Positions 44,122 to 54,312 are shown, counted from the stretch's first letter. The stretch: 64,000 nt of DNA from Bermanella sp047628755 (GCA_047628755.1 JBLHVV010000002.1:1-64000); one strand, 5' to 3'. Program-made: numbers and translations. The notes: generated from the sequence alone by a model not told the origin.

Positions 44122-45314
44122 GAGTGTTGCTCCATAGAATTTTTTTTCGACAATCCAACGCTTGCCATAACTGTTTTTAATGCTCCTAATAATTGATCCA
44201 CATGATCAATACTATGAGATGCTGAAAATGTAATTCTCAATCTTGATGTTCCTACTGGTACCGTTGGCGGGCGAATAGCTGTTACCAATATGCCTACGTC
44301 TTTTAGCTGCTCACTAATGGCTAAGGCCTGACTGGCTTCACCCACCAGCAGAGGTTGAATAGCCGTATTAGAATCCATTAATTGAAAGCCAAGTAATAGA
44401 GCTTCTTGCCTGAAATATGTGATTATTTTATTTAAATGCCCACGGCGCTCAGGTTCACTACTAACAATTTTTAAACTGGTTAATGTGGCCGCTGCAATAG
44501 CGGCAGGCATGGCAGTGGTATAAATATATGGTCGAGCAAAATTGCTTAGGTAATCAATTAGTTCTTCGCTGCCTGCCACAAAAGCTCCCGCTGTGCCCAT
44601 TCCTTTACCCAATGTGCCCATTAGTATTTGGGCGTCGCTTTGGCTAACGCCTTGCTCTTCACACAGCCCAGCACCTGTGACCCCCAACGCTCCCATACCA
44701 TGAGCGTCGTCTACCATTAGCCATGCATCTTTTTCTTTTGCTAATTTGGCCAGTCCAGGTAAATCGGCTTTATCGCCGTCCATACTGAAAACGCCATCGG
44801 TTACAATGAGTTTTCGGCGAGCTGATGAGTTGTCCAATTTATTTGATAAATTTGCTAAATCGTTATGTAGATAACGTTGAAAACGAGCGCCGCTTAATAA
44901 ACCCCCGTCTAATAACGACGCGTGATTCCATTTATCTTCAAACACCCCGTCTTGCTTTAATAGCAAAGACCCAATCACTCCCAAATTAGCCATATAGCCA
45001 GTACTGAACAATATGGCTTTATTGCGTCCAGTAAATTTAGCTAATTCGTGCTCTAAAGATTCGTGGGCTTGGGTATGTCCATTAACTAAGTGGGCAGCGC
45101 CACTGCCAACACCATATTGCTTAGCCGCAGCTTGAAATGATTCGATTAATTTTGGATGGTTTGCCATACCTAGGTAATCGTTACTGCAAAACGTAAGGTA
45201 TTGCTCGCCATCCACTTGCATTAAGGGCCCTTGCGGACTTTGTGCAATGCGGGTGGCGCGAAATAAATTTTGCTCGCGACGTTGATTAAGATCGGCTGCT
45301 AGGTCAAATGACAT
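44118..45314 (-). CDS. bioF: 8-amino-7-oxononanoate synthase
   Basis: PLP enzyme condensing pimeloyl-ACP with alanine; 398 residues. CSNDYLGMANHP, SGAAHLVNGHT, VDDAHGMGALG and the PLP-lysine site GTLGKGMGTAGAF are intact. It lies 19 bases downstream of bioB. Confidence 0.95.
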   Translation of the reverse strand: MSFDLAADLNQRREQNLFRATRIAQSPQGPLMQVDGEQYLTFCSNDYLGMANHPKLIESFQAAAKQYGVGSGAAHLVNGHTQAHESLEHELAKFTGRNKAILFSTGYMANLGVIGSLLLKQDGVFEDKWNHASLLDGGLLSGARFQRYLHNDLANLSNKLDNSSARRKLIVTDGVFSMDGDKADLPGLAKLAKEKDAWLMVDDAHGMGALGVTGAGLCEEQGVSQSDAQILMGTLGKGMGTAGAFVAGSEELIDYLSNFARPYIYTTAMPAAIAAATLTSLKIVSSEPERRGHLNKIITYFRQEALLLGFQLMDSNTAIQPLLVGEASQALAISEQLKDVGILVTAIRPPTVPVGTSRLRITFSASHSIDHVDQLLGALKTVMASVGLSKKNSMEQHS

Positions 45315-45333
45315 AAAACGGATTTTATATCTG

Positions 45334-46392
45334 TTAAACAGTTGCGTCGTAAAAAGGCTGGGCTTGGTCGTTCTTTTGAAGCTGCTTTGTTAATACGCCT
45401 TCTTGATCTTTGTCGTTACGCTTAACAATGGCTTGCTCAGGCTTAATGCCTAAACGAGCAAATAATTTCATGTCTTCGTGGGCTTCTGGGTTAGGGGTCG
45501 TTAGCAAGCATTCGCCGTAGAATATGGAGTTTGCACCCGCTAAAAAGCACATGGCTTGCATTTCATCAGACATAGATTCACGTCCAGCGGATAAGCGTAC
45601 ATGGGATTTTGGCATTAAAATTCGAGCAACGGCGATGCAACGGGCAAATTCAATGTGATCTAAATCTTCGACATTTTCCATTGGAGTACCCTTGACCTTA
45701 ACCAACATATTAATAGGTACGCTTTCTGGCTGCACAGGCAGGTTGGCTAGCTGTGTTAACAGGCCAATACGGTCGTTTTGAGTCTCACCCATACCAATGA
45801 TACCCCCTGAGCAAATTTTCATCCCACTGTCCCTTACATTTTGCAATGTATCTAGACGATCGCCGTAGGTGCGAGTGGTAATAATTTTACCGTAGAATTC
45901 TGGGCTGGTGTCTAAGTTGTGATTGTAATAATCAAGACCTGCTTCAGCCAATTGACCTGCTTGGTCTTCGTCTAGCATGCCTAATGTCATACAGGTTTCT
46001 AGGCCCATTTCACGGACACCTTTTACCATTTCAAGCACGTAAGGCATGTCCCGTTTATTTGGGTTTTTCCAAGCGGCACCCATGCAAAAGCGGCTAGAAC
46101 CTTTGGCTTTTGCTTCAGCGGCTTTATTTAGCACGGCTTCGACTTCCATTAGGCGCTGTTTTTTTAGGCCAGTATTATAATGAGCTGATTGAGGACAATA
46201 TTTGCAATCTTCTGGGCAAGAACCCGTTTTAATGGACAGCAAAGTACTGATTTGTACTTCGTTAGGATTAAAGTTTGCACGATGCACTGTTTGAGCATCA
46301 AACATTAAGTCGTTAAAAGGCTTGTTAAATAACGCTTGAACCTCTTCACGGCCCCAGTTATGACGTATAGATTGTTGTGTAGATGCGCTCAT
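45334..46392 (-). CDS. bioB: Biotin synthase
   Basis: Radical SAM enzyme inserting sulfur into dethiobiotin; 352 residues. The 4Fe-4S motif CxxxCxxC is in SCPEDCKYCPQ, and the Arg of the 2Fe-2S site in VRLSAGRE. The start at 46392 (MSASTQQSIRHNW) has an AGGAT ribosome-binding site; the longer frame from 46446 adds 18 residues outside the family. It is the first gene of bioBFHCD, with a probable BirA operator about 125 bases upstream. Confidence 0.96.
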   Translation of the reverse strand: MSASTQQSIRHNWGREEVQALFNKPFNDLMFDAQTVHRANFNPNEVQISTLLSIKTGSCPEDCKYCPQSAHYNTGLKKQRLMEVEAVLNKAAEAKAKGSSRFCMGAAWKNPNKRDMPYVLEMVKGVREMGLETCMTLGMLDEDQAGQLAEAGLDYYNHNLDTSPEFYGKIITTRTYGDRLDTLQNVRDSGMKICSGGIIGMGETQNDRIGLLTQLANLPVQPESVPINMLVKVKGTPMENVEDLDHIEFARCIAVARILMPKSHVRLSAGRESMSDEMQAMCFLAGANSIFYGECLLTTPNPEAHEDMKLFARLGIKPEQAIVKRNDKDQEGVLTKQLQKNDQAQPFYDATV

Positions 46393-46517
46393 GACTAATC
46401 CTTCAAATCTTTGTTTATGCTTATTATTAGCGATTATTGGCTGCAAGCAATACCTGAACTATGACACCCAGGAGGGTTAAAAATATATCAGCTGACATAA
46501 TACTAAATCATGTGGAG

Positions 46518-46549
46518 CAGTCAACCTCCATTAACCATAAGGTTAACTA
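46518..46549 (-). promoter_or_regulatory. Probable BirA operator of the biotin operon
   Basis: CAGTCAACC (46518-46526), 14 bases, GGTTAACTA (46541-46549). This follows the bacterial BirA pattern TTGTAAACC-N14-16-GGTTTACAA with 6/9 and 7/9 matches, including the AACC/GGTT cores, and lies upstream of bioB. An inner TTAACC-ATAA-GGTTAA repeat shares its right half. Confidence 0.55.
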
Positions 46550-46583
46550 CTGATCACAAAACAACCTAAATTTTGTATAGTGC

Positions 46584-46612
46584 AAAAAAAAGCCACTCTT
46601 CCTTGAGCGGCT
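46584..46612 (-). terminator. Terminator of the fasciclin lipoprotein gene
   Basis: On the minus strand the stem AGCCGCTC / GAGTGGCT has one G-U pair and a 6-base loop, followed by eight T. It lies between the fasciclin gene and the bioB promoter region. Confidence 0.85.
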
Positions 46613-46653
46613 CTTTCGGTTTTCTAGGGTATTTAAATTGGGTGCTTAAAAAA

Positions 46654-47673
46654 TCACATTTCAGATAGAGAAGTGTCGGTAGTCGCAATTACACTGCTGA
46701 TTACATGGATAACACCATTTGATGTCTGTACATCTGTAATAACCACTGGAGCGCCTTCTATAGTCAGCACACCGTCATTAATTAAAATTGACACTTCTGC
46801 AGCAGAGTTCAGTGTTTGGATATCAGCACCGTTGGCAGCAAACGCCATAACTGAATCGATTTCAGAGCCGTTAATTACATGTTGCTTTAAAATGTCAGCT
46901 AAATTGGGTAAAGCCAGTAAATCGGACGCATCATCAACATCGTCAAGCGCGGCTATCAATGCAACGAATGCTGCATCTGTAGGTGCAAAGACAGTAAACG
47001 GACCTGCACCATCTAGACTTGTATCTAATCCTTCTTGGCTTAAAGCTGCAAGCAGGGTCGTAAACTCTGGAACACTGGCTCCAGCCAATGCTGTAACAAG
47101 ACCTGCGATTGTTTCATTTGTGTCAGAAAGATCGCTGGCTGTTGGCGGGACCAGTACTTTATTGATGGCATGAATAACACCGTTAGATGTTTGGACATTT
47201 GGGATTATGACCTTTGATAAGTTAACGTAAAGATCTTCACCTGTTAACGATAATGCTATTAGAGCACCGTTCTCACTATTCGAGTCTGAACCGCTAAGAG
47301 TAGACGTCGTATTTGAATCTGATTGTGCAATGGATATAGCAGCATTGGCTAAGACTTCGCCAGCTAGAACATGGTAAGTAAGAATGTCACTCAAAGAATT
47401 GTCTGCCAGTAAATCTGCTGATGTTATATCGTTTTCGGTTAAATATGCTGTAAAAGCATCATCTGTAGGCGCAAATACTGTGAATGGGCCTTCACCTTGC
47501 AACGTGCCAACTAGATCGGCTGTTGTGACCGCAGTCACCAATGTATTAAAACTGCCGTTTGCAATTGCTGTTTCCACTATATCGAGCTGTTGTGCGACAT
47601 CGTTATCGTCGCTGCCACAACCCACTAATCCAATCGTACCCGCTAGGGCTAATGCTAATATTTTTATTTTCAT
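46654..47673 (-). CDS. Lipoprotein with two fasciclin (FAS1) domains
   Basis: A 339-residue lipoprotein with lipobox LVGC (Cys19), followed by Gly, favouring the outer membrane. Two FAS1 domains (about 32-175 and 190-333) each carry the family motifs: GPFTVFAPTDDAF and TSNGVIHAINKVL in the first, GPFTVFAPTDAAF and TSNGVIHVISSVI in the second. FAS1 domains mediate adhesion in other organisms. The first domain has a Ser/Thr-rich insert (SDSNTTSTLSGSDSNSEN). AGGAG precedes the start. A perfect repeat GATCTAT/ATAGATC lies about 50 bases upstream. Confidence 0.92.
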   Translation of the reverse strand: MKIKILALALAGTIGLVGCGSDDNDVAQQLDIVETAIANGSFNTLVTAVTTADLVGTLQGEGPFTVFAPTDDAFTAYLTENDITSADLLADNSLSDILTYHVLAGEVLANAAISIAQSDSNTTSTLSGSDSNSENGALIALSLTGEDLYVNLSKVIIPNVQTSNGVIHAINKVLVPPTASDLSDTNETIAGLVTALAGASVPEFTTLLAALSQEGLDTSLDGAGPFTVFAPTDAAFVALIAALDDVDDASDLLALPNLADILKQHVINGSEIDSVMAFAANGADIQTLNSAAEVSILINDGVLTIEGAPVVITDVQTSNGVIHVISSVIATTDTSLSEM

Positions 47674-48035
47674 ATTGTGTCTCCTGTTTTTGTGTCTATT
47701 TTTACGGGCCTAATTTTTTATTAGATCTATTTTTATAGATCAAAATTTTAGTGTTAAATGATCAGTTTTTTAAAATTATTAAAAAAAACCTTTAAAAATC
47801 AAACCACTAAAAAACTAATAAGACAGAAACTCAGGGTGAATTTAATTTACCTATAAATCCAATTTAAAATAACTTACGTAAACATATGTTCGCTCAAAAT
47901 AATATCCATTAAAACTTGATTACTTTTGGCGCACACTAACTATAAATTAAAAATCTATGACTTTCTTCCAATACTTTCTTAAATATAAAAATGCAATAAT
48001 TGATCTGAAATTAAAGACCAAATTGGCCAGTCAGA
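47674..48035. other. Intergenic region between the fasciclin gene and comF
   Basis: Very AT-rich, no open frame of note. It contains a perfect 7-bp inverted repeat GATCTAT-TTTT-ATAGATC (47724-47741), about 50 bases upstream of the fasciclin gene, which may be an operator or promoter element. The remainder presumably holds both divergent promoters; I cannot place them. Confidence 0.5.
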
Positions 48036-48755
48036 ATGTTCATTTATCTAATTACCTCTATTATAAATAGTTATAAAAGCATCTTAAATAATCATTGTAT
48101 ATTTTGCTTAGAACATTCAAAAAATACTATTTGTATTTTATGTTGCGAAGCTCTTCCAAAGCTGAGCAACCACTGCAGTAACTGCGCAGAGCCTAATTAT
48201 CACGGTGAAATATGCGGAAACTGCCTCAAAACACCACCAGAATTTGACCATGTGGTCAGTCCATTTTTATATTCTGGACCGATAAAAAAACTTATTATTG
48301 CTTTTAAATCAAAAACTAATGCAATAGGCAGTGATTATTTAATTAATACATTAAGCTTACAGCTTTCAGAATATTCTTATGACTGCATCGTTCCAGTCCC
48401 TTATCACTGGAAAAATTTATTAGCCAGAGGGCATAACCCAGTTAGAGAACTGGCTAAAAAATTAAATGTTAAACTTAATATTGAAATGATAGATGGATTA
48501 ATTCGAGAGCAATATAAACCAAGTCAAAAAACACTAAAACGTAAACAAAGGTTCCGTAATTTACAGGGTGCCTTTTCATTAAATATAAAGGTAATAAATA
48601 TTAAATATAAAAATATTAAAGGTAAAAATATTTTACTAGTAGATGATGTTCTGACAACTGGCGCAACCTGTAATAGCGCGGCTAGAATATTAAAAAAATC
48701 TGGGGCAAAAAGCGTCACAGTGGCTTGCTTGGCTAGAACGCCAGTAAAAACATAA
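48036..48755 (+). CDS. comF: ComF family protein (phosphoribosyltransferase-like)
   Basis: A 239-residue protein with an N-terminal zinc-finger-like region of repeated Cys pairs (CIFC, CILCC, CSNC, CGNC) and a C-terminal type I phosphoribosyltransferase domain with the PRPP loop ILLVDDVLTTGATC. ComF/GntX proteins take part in DNA uptake or use of DNA as nutrient in several proteobacteria. They are often next to bioB in gammaproteobacteria, as here with one gene between. Confidence 0.9.
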   Translation: MFIYLITSIINSYKSILNNHCIFCLEHSKNTICILCCEALPKLSNHCSNCAEPNYHGEICGNCLKTPPEFDHVVSPFLYSGPIKKLIIAFKSKTNAIGSDYLINTLSLQLSEYSYDCIVPVPYHWKNLLARGHNPVRELAKKLNVKLNIEMIDGLIREQYKPSQKTLKRKQRFRNLQGAFSLNIKVINIKYKNIKGKNILLVDDVLTTGATCNSAARILKKSGAKSVTVACLARTPVKT

Positions 48756-48860
48756 TTTTGGAAATTGCAAAAGATTTGGTCGAATATGAGCGAGCGTTGT
48801 TAGCACACACAATCCAGCTAAAATCAGCTGATTGATGGTGCATAACATCGCAGTTTTAGG

Positions 48861-51800
48861 TTAATCTTTGTTATGAGCCTCAAGCTGCTTATTAAGCTCT
48901 GTTTCCATGGCTAGTGGTGATTGTGTATTTCTAGCTAATAAGCGATACATAACGGGTACAATGATCAAGGTGAATACCGTGGAGGCAATAATACCCGTTA
49001 GCACCACAATACCAATTACCATGCGAGTTTCTGAACCTGCACCAAAAGATAGAATCAATGGCACAGCACCAAAGGCTGTGGTGATGGCAGTCATTAAAAT
49101 AGGGCGTAACCTGATGGTGGCCGCTTCAATAATAGCTTGCTCAAATTCCATACCTTCGTCCCGCAGCTGGTTGCAAAACTCAACAATTAAAATACCGTTT
49201 TTAGCCGTGAGTCCCACCAGCATGATCAAGCCGATCTGCGAATAAATATTCAGTGACTGGCCAAACACATACAGCCCAGCTAATGCCCCGATCATTGCCA
49301 TGGGTACGGTGAGCATAATCACTAATGGGTGAATGTAGCTCTCAAACTGTGCAGCTAATACTAAAAATACCACGATCAGTGCCAGTGCAAAGATAAAATA
49401 AATAGATTGCCCACTATTCTCTAAGTCTTGTGATTGTCCTTTGTAGCTAATGACAGCCTCAGCAGGCAAATGTGTTTTAGCTAGGTCGTCCAAATAATCT
49501 ATGGCTTCACCCAAGGTATAACCGTCGGCTAGGTTGGCTTCCAGTGTGATGGCTCGAATACGATTATAACGATTTAGTGTATTAGCATCGGCGCGCTCAG
49601 AAATAGTGACTAAATTTGCCAGTGGAATTAGGGCATCGTTGTAACGACTGCGCACATAAATATTTTTCATGTCCAGTGGCGTATTTTGCAAGTCACGCTC
49701 ACCCTCTAGAATCACATCGTATTCTTCACCGCGATCTAGGAATGTGGTCACTCGCCTTGATCCTTGTAGTGCGGCCAAGGTATTACCAATCTCTTCAGCG
49801 CTTACACCTAAGTCAGCAGCACGCTGGGTGTTAATGTTGATCAACACCTGAGGCTTGGTTTCTTTGTAGTCGTGATCAAGACCCATAAGCTTTGGATTTT
49901 CGGTGGCCTTTTCTAGCATAATATCTCGCCACTGGGCCAGCTGTTCATAATTACTGCCACCAATCACAAATTGAACTGGCTTGCCGATGCCACCACCTAG
50001 AGCTTGTCGCATAATGGCAAAAGCGCGCACACCTGCTAAGTCACTTAAGCTTTTGTTAATTTGTCCAATTACTTCGTTGGCTGGTGGACGTTCACTCCAA
50101 TCTTCCAGTACAACAATCACAAAACCGCCAGAATAATCAGAGGTTGAACCAAAGCTCCTTGGCGTGCGCACTAATAAACGTTTGACTATACCTTGGTCTA
50201 CCATAGGCATTAAGCGGGTTTCAATTTCATCCATGTAGGCTTTTGAATAATCGTAACTGGAACCCTCGGGGGCAGAAACTAAAACAAAGAATGCTCCTCG
50301 ATCTTCCTTCGGAGCAAATTCGGTAGGAATATTATTAAATAGCCATGCACAACTGAGTAGCGCTAAGCCTAATAATATCAACGCTCGCTTAGGTGAGTTC
50401 AATGCCTGAATTAAATACTCTTTATAATGTGCTCGGAGTTTATCCAATTGAGTATTGGTTTTTCTAGTAAGCACATTTGGTTTTTCGTTAGAGTGTAATA
50501 ACCGCGAGCACATCATAGGTGAAAGTGATAACGCCACCAGTGATGAAAAGCCCACCGCGGCTGACATGGCAATGGCAAATTCGGTGAACAGTTTACCCAA
50601 GTCCCCTTCTAAAAAGATGATGGGCAGAAACACTGAAATTAGTACCGCAGTGGTGGCTAATATCGCAAATGAAACTTGCCTTGCACCCAAGTAAGCTGCA
50701 ACTAAAGGGGTCTCACCCTGGTCTATACGCCTTTGAATATTTTCTAACATAACAATGGCATCGTCCACCACCATACCAATGGCAAGAATTAACGCCAATA
50801 GTGTTAATAAATTTATGGTGAATCCTAACATTAGCAAAATAACAAACGTGCCCATAAGCGAAACTGGCACAGTAATAGCGGGAACTAAAGTGGCACGCAC
50901 ATTACCTAAAAAAACGTAAATGACCAATATCACGAGTGCCATGGCAATGAATAGAGTTTGGTAAACTTCTTTAATAGACCTTTCGATAAATACCGAACTG
51001 TCATAACTGCGCAATAGCTCCATACCTTGTGGTAAATCTGGATTAATTTTATCTAGCAGGTCTCGCGCTTTGCGCGCCACATCTAATGTATTAGCGGTAC
51101 TTTGCTTGGTAATGCCTATGCCTACCATGGGTACGCCGTTACCACTGAATGATTTCCTCTTCTCTTCTGCGGCTAGTTCCACTCGAGCCACATCACTTAG
51201 GCGTACTGGGTAATCAGTGTTGGCGCGAATCACTAATTGTCCCAATTCTTCAGGTGTAGGATATGCACGCTCTAGGCGCACAGTAAACTGACGCTGTTCT
51301 GACTCAATACTACCAGCTGGCAGTTCAATGTTTTCGCGGCGTAAGGCATCTTCTATATCACCCACTGTCAATTTACGAGCGGCCAAAGCTTTACGGTCTA
51401 TCCAGACTCTTAATGCATAATCTAAACCACCACCAACTCGAACACGGGCTACCCCGTCGAGAACACTAAAGCGGTCTATTAAATATCGGTTGGCATAATC
51501 GGTAAGCTCTAATAACCCCATGTTTTCACTCACAAGGTTAAACCACATAATAGTGTCGTCATCGGCCCCTGCCTTAGTCACTTCCGGTGGGTCAGCTTCG
51601 TCGGGTAAATTATCTAATATCCGAGAGACCCGGTCGCGAACATCATTGGCGGCAGCGTCAATGTCGCGAGTCACATTAAACTCAATGGAAATATCTGAAC
51701 GGCCATCTTTGCTGGAAGAAACTATATTCTTAATGCCTTCGATACCAGAAATTCTATCTTCAATTACCTGGGTAATACGTTGCTCTACAATGGCGGCAGC

Positions 51801-51962
51801 CGCACCTGTGTAATCTGTGCTGATGCTAACCACTGGGGCATCAATATCTGGATATTCACGCAGAGGTAATTTATCAAATGCTAATAAGCCAAAAGCTAAA
51901 ATAAGTAAGCTAATAACCGAAGCAAGTACTGGCCGTTTAACGGAAAGGTCGGTGATGATCAT
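48861..51962 (-). CDS. RND efflux pump inner-membrane transporter
   Basis: A 1033-residue proton-driven pump of the HAE-1 (AcrB-like) family. It has 12 helices in two repeats with large periplasmic loops. The proton-relay Asp pair is in IGMVVDDAIVMLENI of helix four, and the second half has a matching helix with GLTAKNGILIVEFCN. The N-terminus is MIITDLSVKRPVLASV. It overlaps the adaptor gene by four bases. Substrates cannot be deduced; no outer-membrane channel or regulator gene is beside it. Confidence 0.93.
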   Translation of the reverse strand: MIITDLSVKRPVLASVISLLILAFGLLAFDKLPLREYPDIDAPVVSISTDYTGAAAAIVEQRITQVIEDRISGIEGIKNIVSSSKDGRSDISIEFNVTRDIDAAANDVRDRVSRILDNLPDEADPPEVTKAGADDDTIMWFNLVSENMGLLELTDYANRYLIDRFSVLDGVARVRVGGGLDYALRVWIDRKALAARKLTVGDIEDALRRENIELPAGSIESEQRQFTVRLERAYPTPEELGQLVIRANTDYPVRLSDVARVELAAEEKRKSFSGNGVPMVGIGITKQSTANTLDVARKARDLLDKINPDLPQGMELLRSYDSSVFIERSIKEVYQTLFIAMALVILVIYVFLGNVRATLVPAITVPVSLMGTFVILLMLGFTINLLTLLALILAIGMVVDDAIVMLENIQRRIDQGETPLVAAYLGARQVSFAILATTAVLISVFLPIIFLEGDLGKLFTEFAIAMSAAVGFSSLVALSLSPMMCSRLLHSNEKPNVLTRKTNTQLDKLRAHYKEYLIQALNSPKRALILLGLALLSCAWLFNNIPTEFAPKEDRGAFFVLVSAPEGSSYDYSKAYMDEIETRLMPMVDQGIVKRLLVRTPRSFGSTSDYSGGFVIVVLEDWSERPPANEVIGQINKSLSDLAGVRAFAIMRQALGGGIGKPVQFVIGGSNYEQLAQWRDIMLEKATENPKLMGLDHDYKETKPQVLININTQRAADLGVSAEEIGNTLAALQGSRRVTTFLDRGEEYDVILEGERDLQNTPLDMKNIYVRSRYNDALIPLANLVTISERADANTLNRYNRIRAITLEANLADGYTLGEAIDYLDDLAKTHLPAEAVISYKGQSQDLENSGQSIYFIFALALIVVFLVLAAQFESYIHPLVIMLTVPMAMIGALAGLYVFGQSLNIYSQIGLIMLVGLTAKNGILIVEFCNQLRDEGMEFEQAIIEAATIRLRPILMTAITTAFGAVPLILSFGAGSETRMVIGIVVLTGIIASTVFTLIIVPVMYRLLARNTQSPLAMETELNKQLEAHNKD

Positions 51963-53017
51963 GCGTCACCCTTGCGCCAGCTTTCAATTTGCGACTTAAC
52001 TTTACTGCCAGTTTTTACTTTTAATAAACCCTGCAACACAATTTTATCACCTACCTCTAAACCGCTTACTACTTCTACTTGGCCATTTTGGCGAATGCCA
52101 ATCTCGATAGCTTGCTCACTGACGATCATCTCTGGACTTACTTTATACACTAGATGCTTATTAGCGCGCATGAACACTGTTTCTTCGGGAAGCATTTTAG
52201 TGACCCGTTGCTGGCCAATTAAGTCCAGTGCCAGTAACATACCTGGGCGTAATAAAGCTTCCTCATTCTGAATATTGGCTCGCACTTTTATGCTGCGGGT
52301 ATCAGGGTTAACACGAGAATCTAAGGTGACAATTTCACCCTTAAACGTAAGCTCAGGGTAGGCTACACTTACCGCATTAATGGTTTGACCCACTTTAATC
52401 CGTGGCAGATAGATTTCAGCCAGGTCAAAATCCATTTGTAAATTTGCAACCGAGTCTAAGGTGGTAATTTGGTCGCCAGGGGTAAGCAATGCACCGACGC
52501 TCACATTGCGCAAACCTAACAAACCATCAAAAGGAGATTTGATCACTCGGTCAGTTAGTTTAGCTTCTACTTGAGCAATGCGAGCACGGGCGGTATCGAT
52601 GGAAGATTGTAAGCGGTCAAGCTCAGATCCAGAGACAGATTTCTGCTTAACCAGGCTCTCAATGCGTTTATATTCACGCTGTTGTTCGGCTAGTTCAATT
52701 TTGGCCACATTAAATTGGGCTAATTCTTCATCGTTGGCAAGGGTCAGCAACACTTGCCCCTTTTTCACAAGCTGGCCCTGCTTAAAGGCAATCTTGCTGA
52801 CTTTTTCGGTAACACTAACCGTTAAAATAACAGACTCTGCTGCCCGAGCACTGCCAAGCGCTTCTAATGACTCTATAATCTCACTTTGCTTAACTTCAAA
52901 TAATACAACCAGAGTATCTGAACGTGGCCTTTGATTGGACTGACTGTCACTGTAGTAGCGCCATATAACCGCGATAATTATTATTATAAGAGAGCCATAA
53001 GCAAGCTTGCGCAACAT
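51959..53017 (-). CDS. RND efflux pump periplasmic adaptor
   Basis: A 352-residue membrane-fusion protein. An N-terminal helix (about 5-22) anchors or exports it. The lipoyl halves (GQLVKKGQVLLTLAN and DRVIKSPFDGLLGLRNVSVGALL) enclose a short helical hairpin, followed by the beta-barrel (SVAYPELTFKGEIVTLDSRV) and the membrane-proximal domain. It is upstream of and overlaps the pump gene. Confidence 0.92.
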   Translation of the reverse strand: MLRKLAYGSLIIIIIAVIWRYYSDSQSNQRPRSDTLVVLFEVKQSEIIESLEALGSARAAESVILTVSVTEKVSKIAFKQGQLVKKGQVLLTLANDEELAQFNVAKIELAEQQREYKRIESLVKQKSVSGSELDRLQSSIDTARARIAQVEAKLTDRVIKSPFDGLLGLRNVSVGALLTPGDQITTLDSVANLQMDFDLAEIYLPRIKVGQTINAVSVAYPELTFKGEIVTLDSRVNPDTRSIKVRANIQNEEALLRPGMLLALDLIGQQRVTKMLPEETVFMRANKHLVYKVSPEMIVSEQAIEIGIRQNGQVEVVSGLEVGDKIVLQGLLKVKTGSKVKSQIESWRKGDA

Positions 53018-53268
53018 GAGTTAGTCCTAGGTAGATAATAACAAAATTCAAAAATTTATTGAAATATAGTAGTCCAGTATGATGCTAGAAACGATGATTA
53101 GTTTCATCTACAAATAAACATAAACAGTTTAATTAGCTATATAAAGGTAAAAGGATAGGAATGCATCCATAATTAAAATAGACAATATGAGTCACCACAT
53201 CAATTACATAACTCGCAACATCAGAATGAAATCAGTACACTGCACCCATTTATTTAAAGGCCATAATC

Positions 53269-54270
53269 ATGTCTCACGATTACGACAGTCTCACCCCAGA
53301 TACGGTGCTAAACGCCATAGACTCAATTGTTGATTCCATGGGGATGATTACTAGCGGACATCAACTGGCTCTTAACAGTTACGAGAATCGTGTTTATCAA
53401 GTTGGTGTTGAGGACAACTTAGATTTAATTGCTAAGTTCTACCGCCCTAATCGCTGGTCTAAAGAAGCCATTCTAGAAGAACATAACTTTAGTCTTGAAT
53501 GTAAAGAAGACGACTTACCGGTGGTGGCCCCCTTAGTAATAGAAGGAAACACTTTATTTCATTTTGAAGGCTTTGATTTTGCGTTGTTTCCAAAGCAAGG
53601 TGGCTATAGTGGCCAGATTGAAAACTTAGACGATTTTGAACAAATGGGCCGCTTGTTAGGTCGACTTCACCAGACTGCCAACTGCATTGAAGTGCATAAC
53701 CGCATTTCTATTACTCCGCAAACATTTGCAGTAAACAGCCGTAATTATTTACTAGACAATCACTTTATAGACGATGGTTTATTGCCTGCGTATGAAAGTC
53801 TCAGTTCTGACCTTGTTGATTTAATTCAACAAAAATGGGAACAAGCAAATCCCAAGCTAAAACTTACCCATGGTGATTTGCATGCCGGTAACTTACTTTG
53901 GTCCCCTAGCCAAACTGAAAACTTGCCACATATGGTTGACCTAGATGATTGCGCATTGGCCCCACGTATTCAAGATATTTGGATGTTAATGCATGGCGAG
54001 AGAGATGAGATGCAAAGTCAGCTGGCTGCCATTGCACGTGGCTATGAACTGTTTTTACCCTTCCCTACACAAGAGCTCATGTTGATTGAAACTTTACGCA
54101 CCATGCGGTTAATGCATTACAGTGCGTGGCTGGCTAAACGCTGGGAAGACCCAGCTTTTAAACAGGCTTTCCCTTGGTTTAATACTGGCCGTTATTGGTC
54201 AGAGCAAATTTTAATTTTACGTGAACAGTTTTCAGCCATGCAAGAACCTCCATTGGCCCTAGGCTATTAA
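53269..54270 (+). CDS. srkA: Stress response kinase A (SrkA/YihE)
   Basis: A 333-residue serine/threonine kinase of the choline-kinase-like fold. LTHGDLHAGNLLW holds the catalytic Asp, and MVDLDDCALAPRIQD the metal-binding Asp. ALNSYENRVYQVGVE near the N-terminus is characteristic of the family. In E. coli it counters MazEF toxicity and envelope stress. It stands alone, convergent with mmsB across a terminator. Confidence 0.93.
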   Translation: MSHDYDSLTPDTVLNAIDSIVDSMGMITSGHQLALNSYENRVYQVGVEDNLDLIAKFYRPNRWSKEAILEEHNFSLECKEDDLPVVAPLVIEGNTLFHFEGFDFALFPKQGGYSGQIENLDDFEQMGRLLGRLHQTANCIEVHNRISITPQTFAVNSRNYLLDNHFIDDGLLPAYESLSSDLVDLIQQKWEQANPKLKLTHGDLHAGNLLWSPSQTENLPHMVDLDDCALAPRIQDIWMLMHGERDEMQSQLAAIARGYELFLPFPTQELMLIETLRTMRLMHYSAWLAKRWEDPAFKQAFPWFNTGRYWSEQILILREQFSAMQEPPLALGY

Positions 54271-54280
54271 AGATACATTA

Positions 54281-54312
54281 AAAGCCAAAGTTAATTAGAA
54301 GATTTTGGCTTT
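54281..54312. terminator. Bidirectional terminator between srkA and mmsB
   Basis: AAAGCCAAA (54281-54289) pairs with TTTGGCTTT (54304-54312) around a 14-base loop that contains the mmsB stop codon. Confidence 0.7.

Noticed and set aside
46673..47173. 166-residue plus-strand frame opposite the fasciclin gene
   Set aside because: Antisense shadow of a clear gene; Ser/Ala/Thr-rich composition follows from the repeated sense codons, and there is no start signal.
48756..48860. Terminator between comF and the RND pump gene
   Set aside because: Only a short AGCT/AGCT pairing is present, with no stable stem or T-run.
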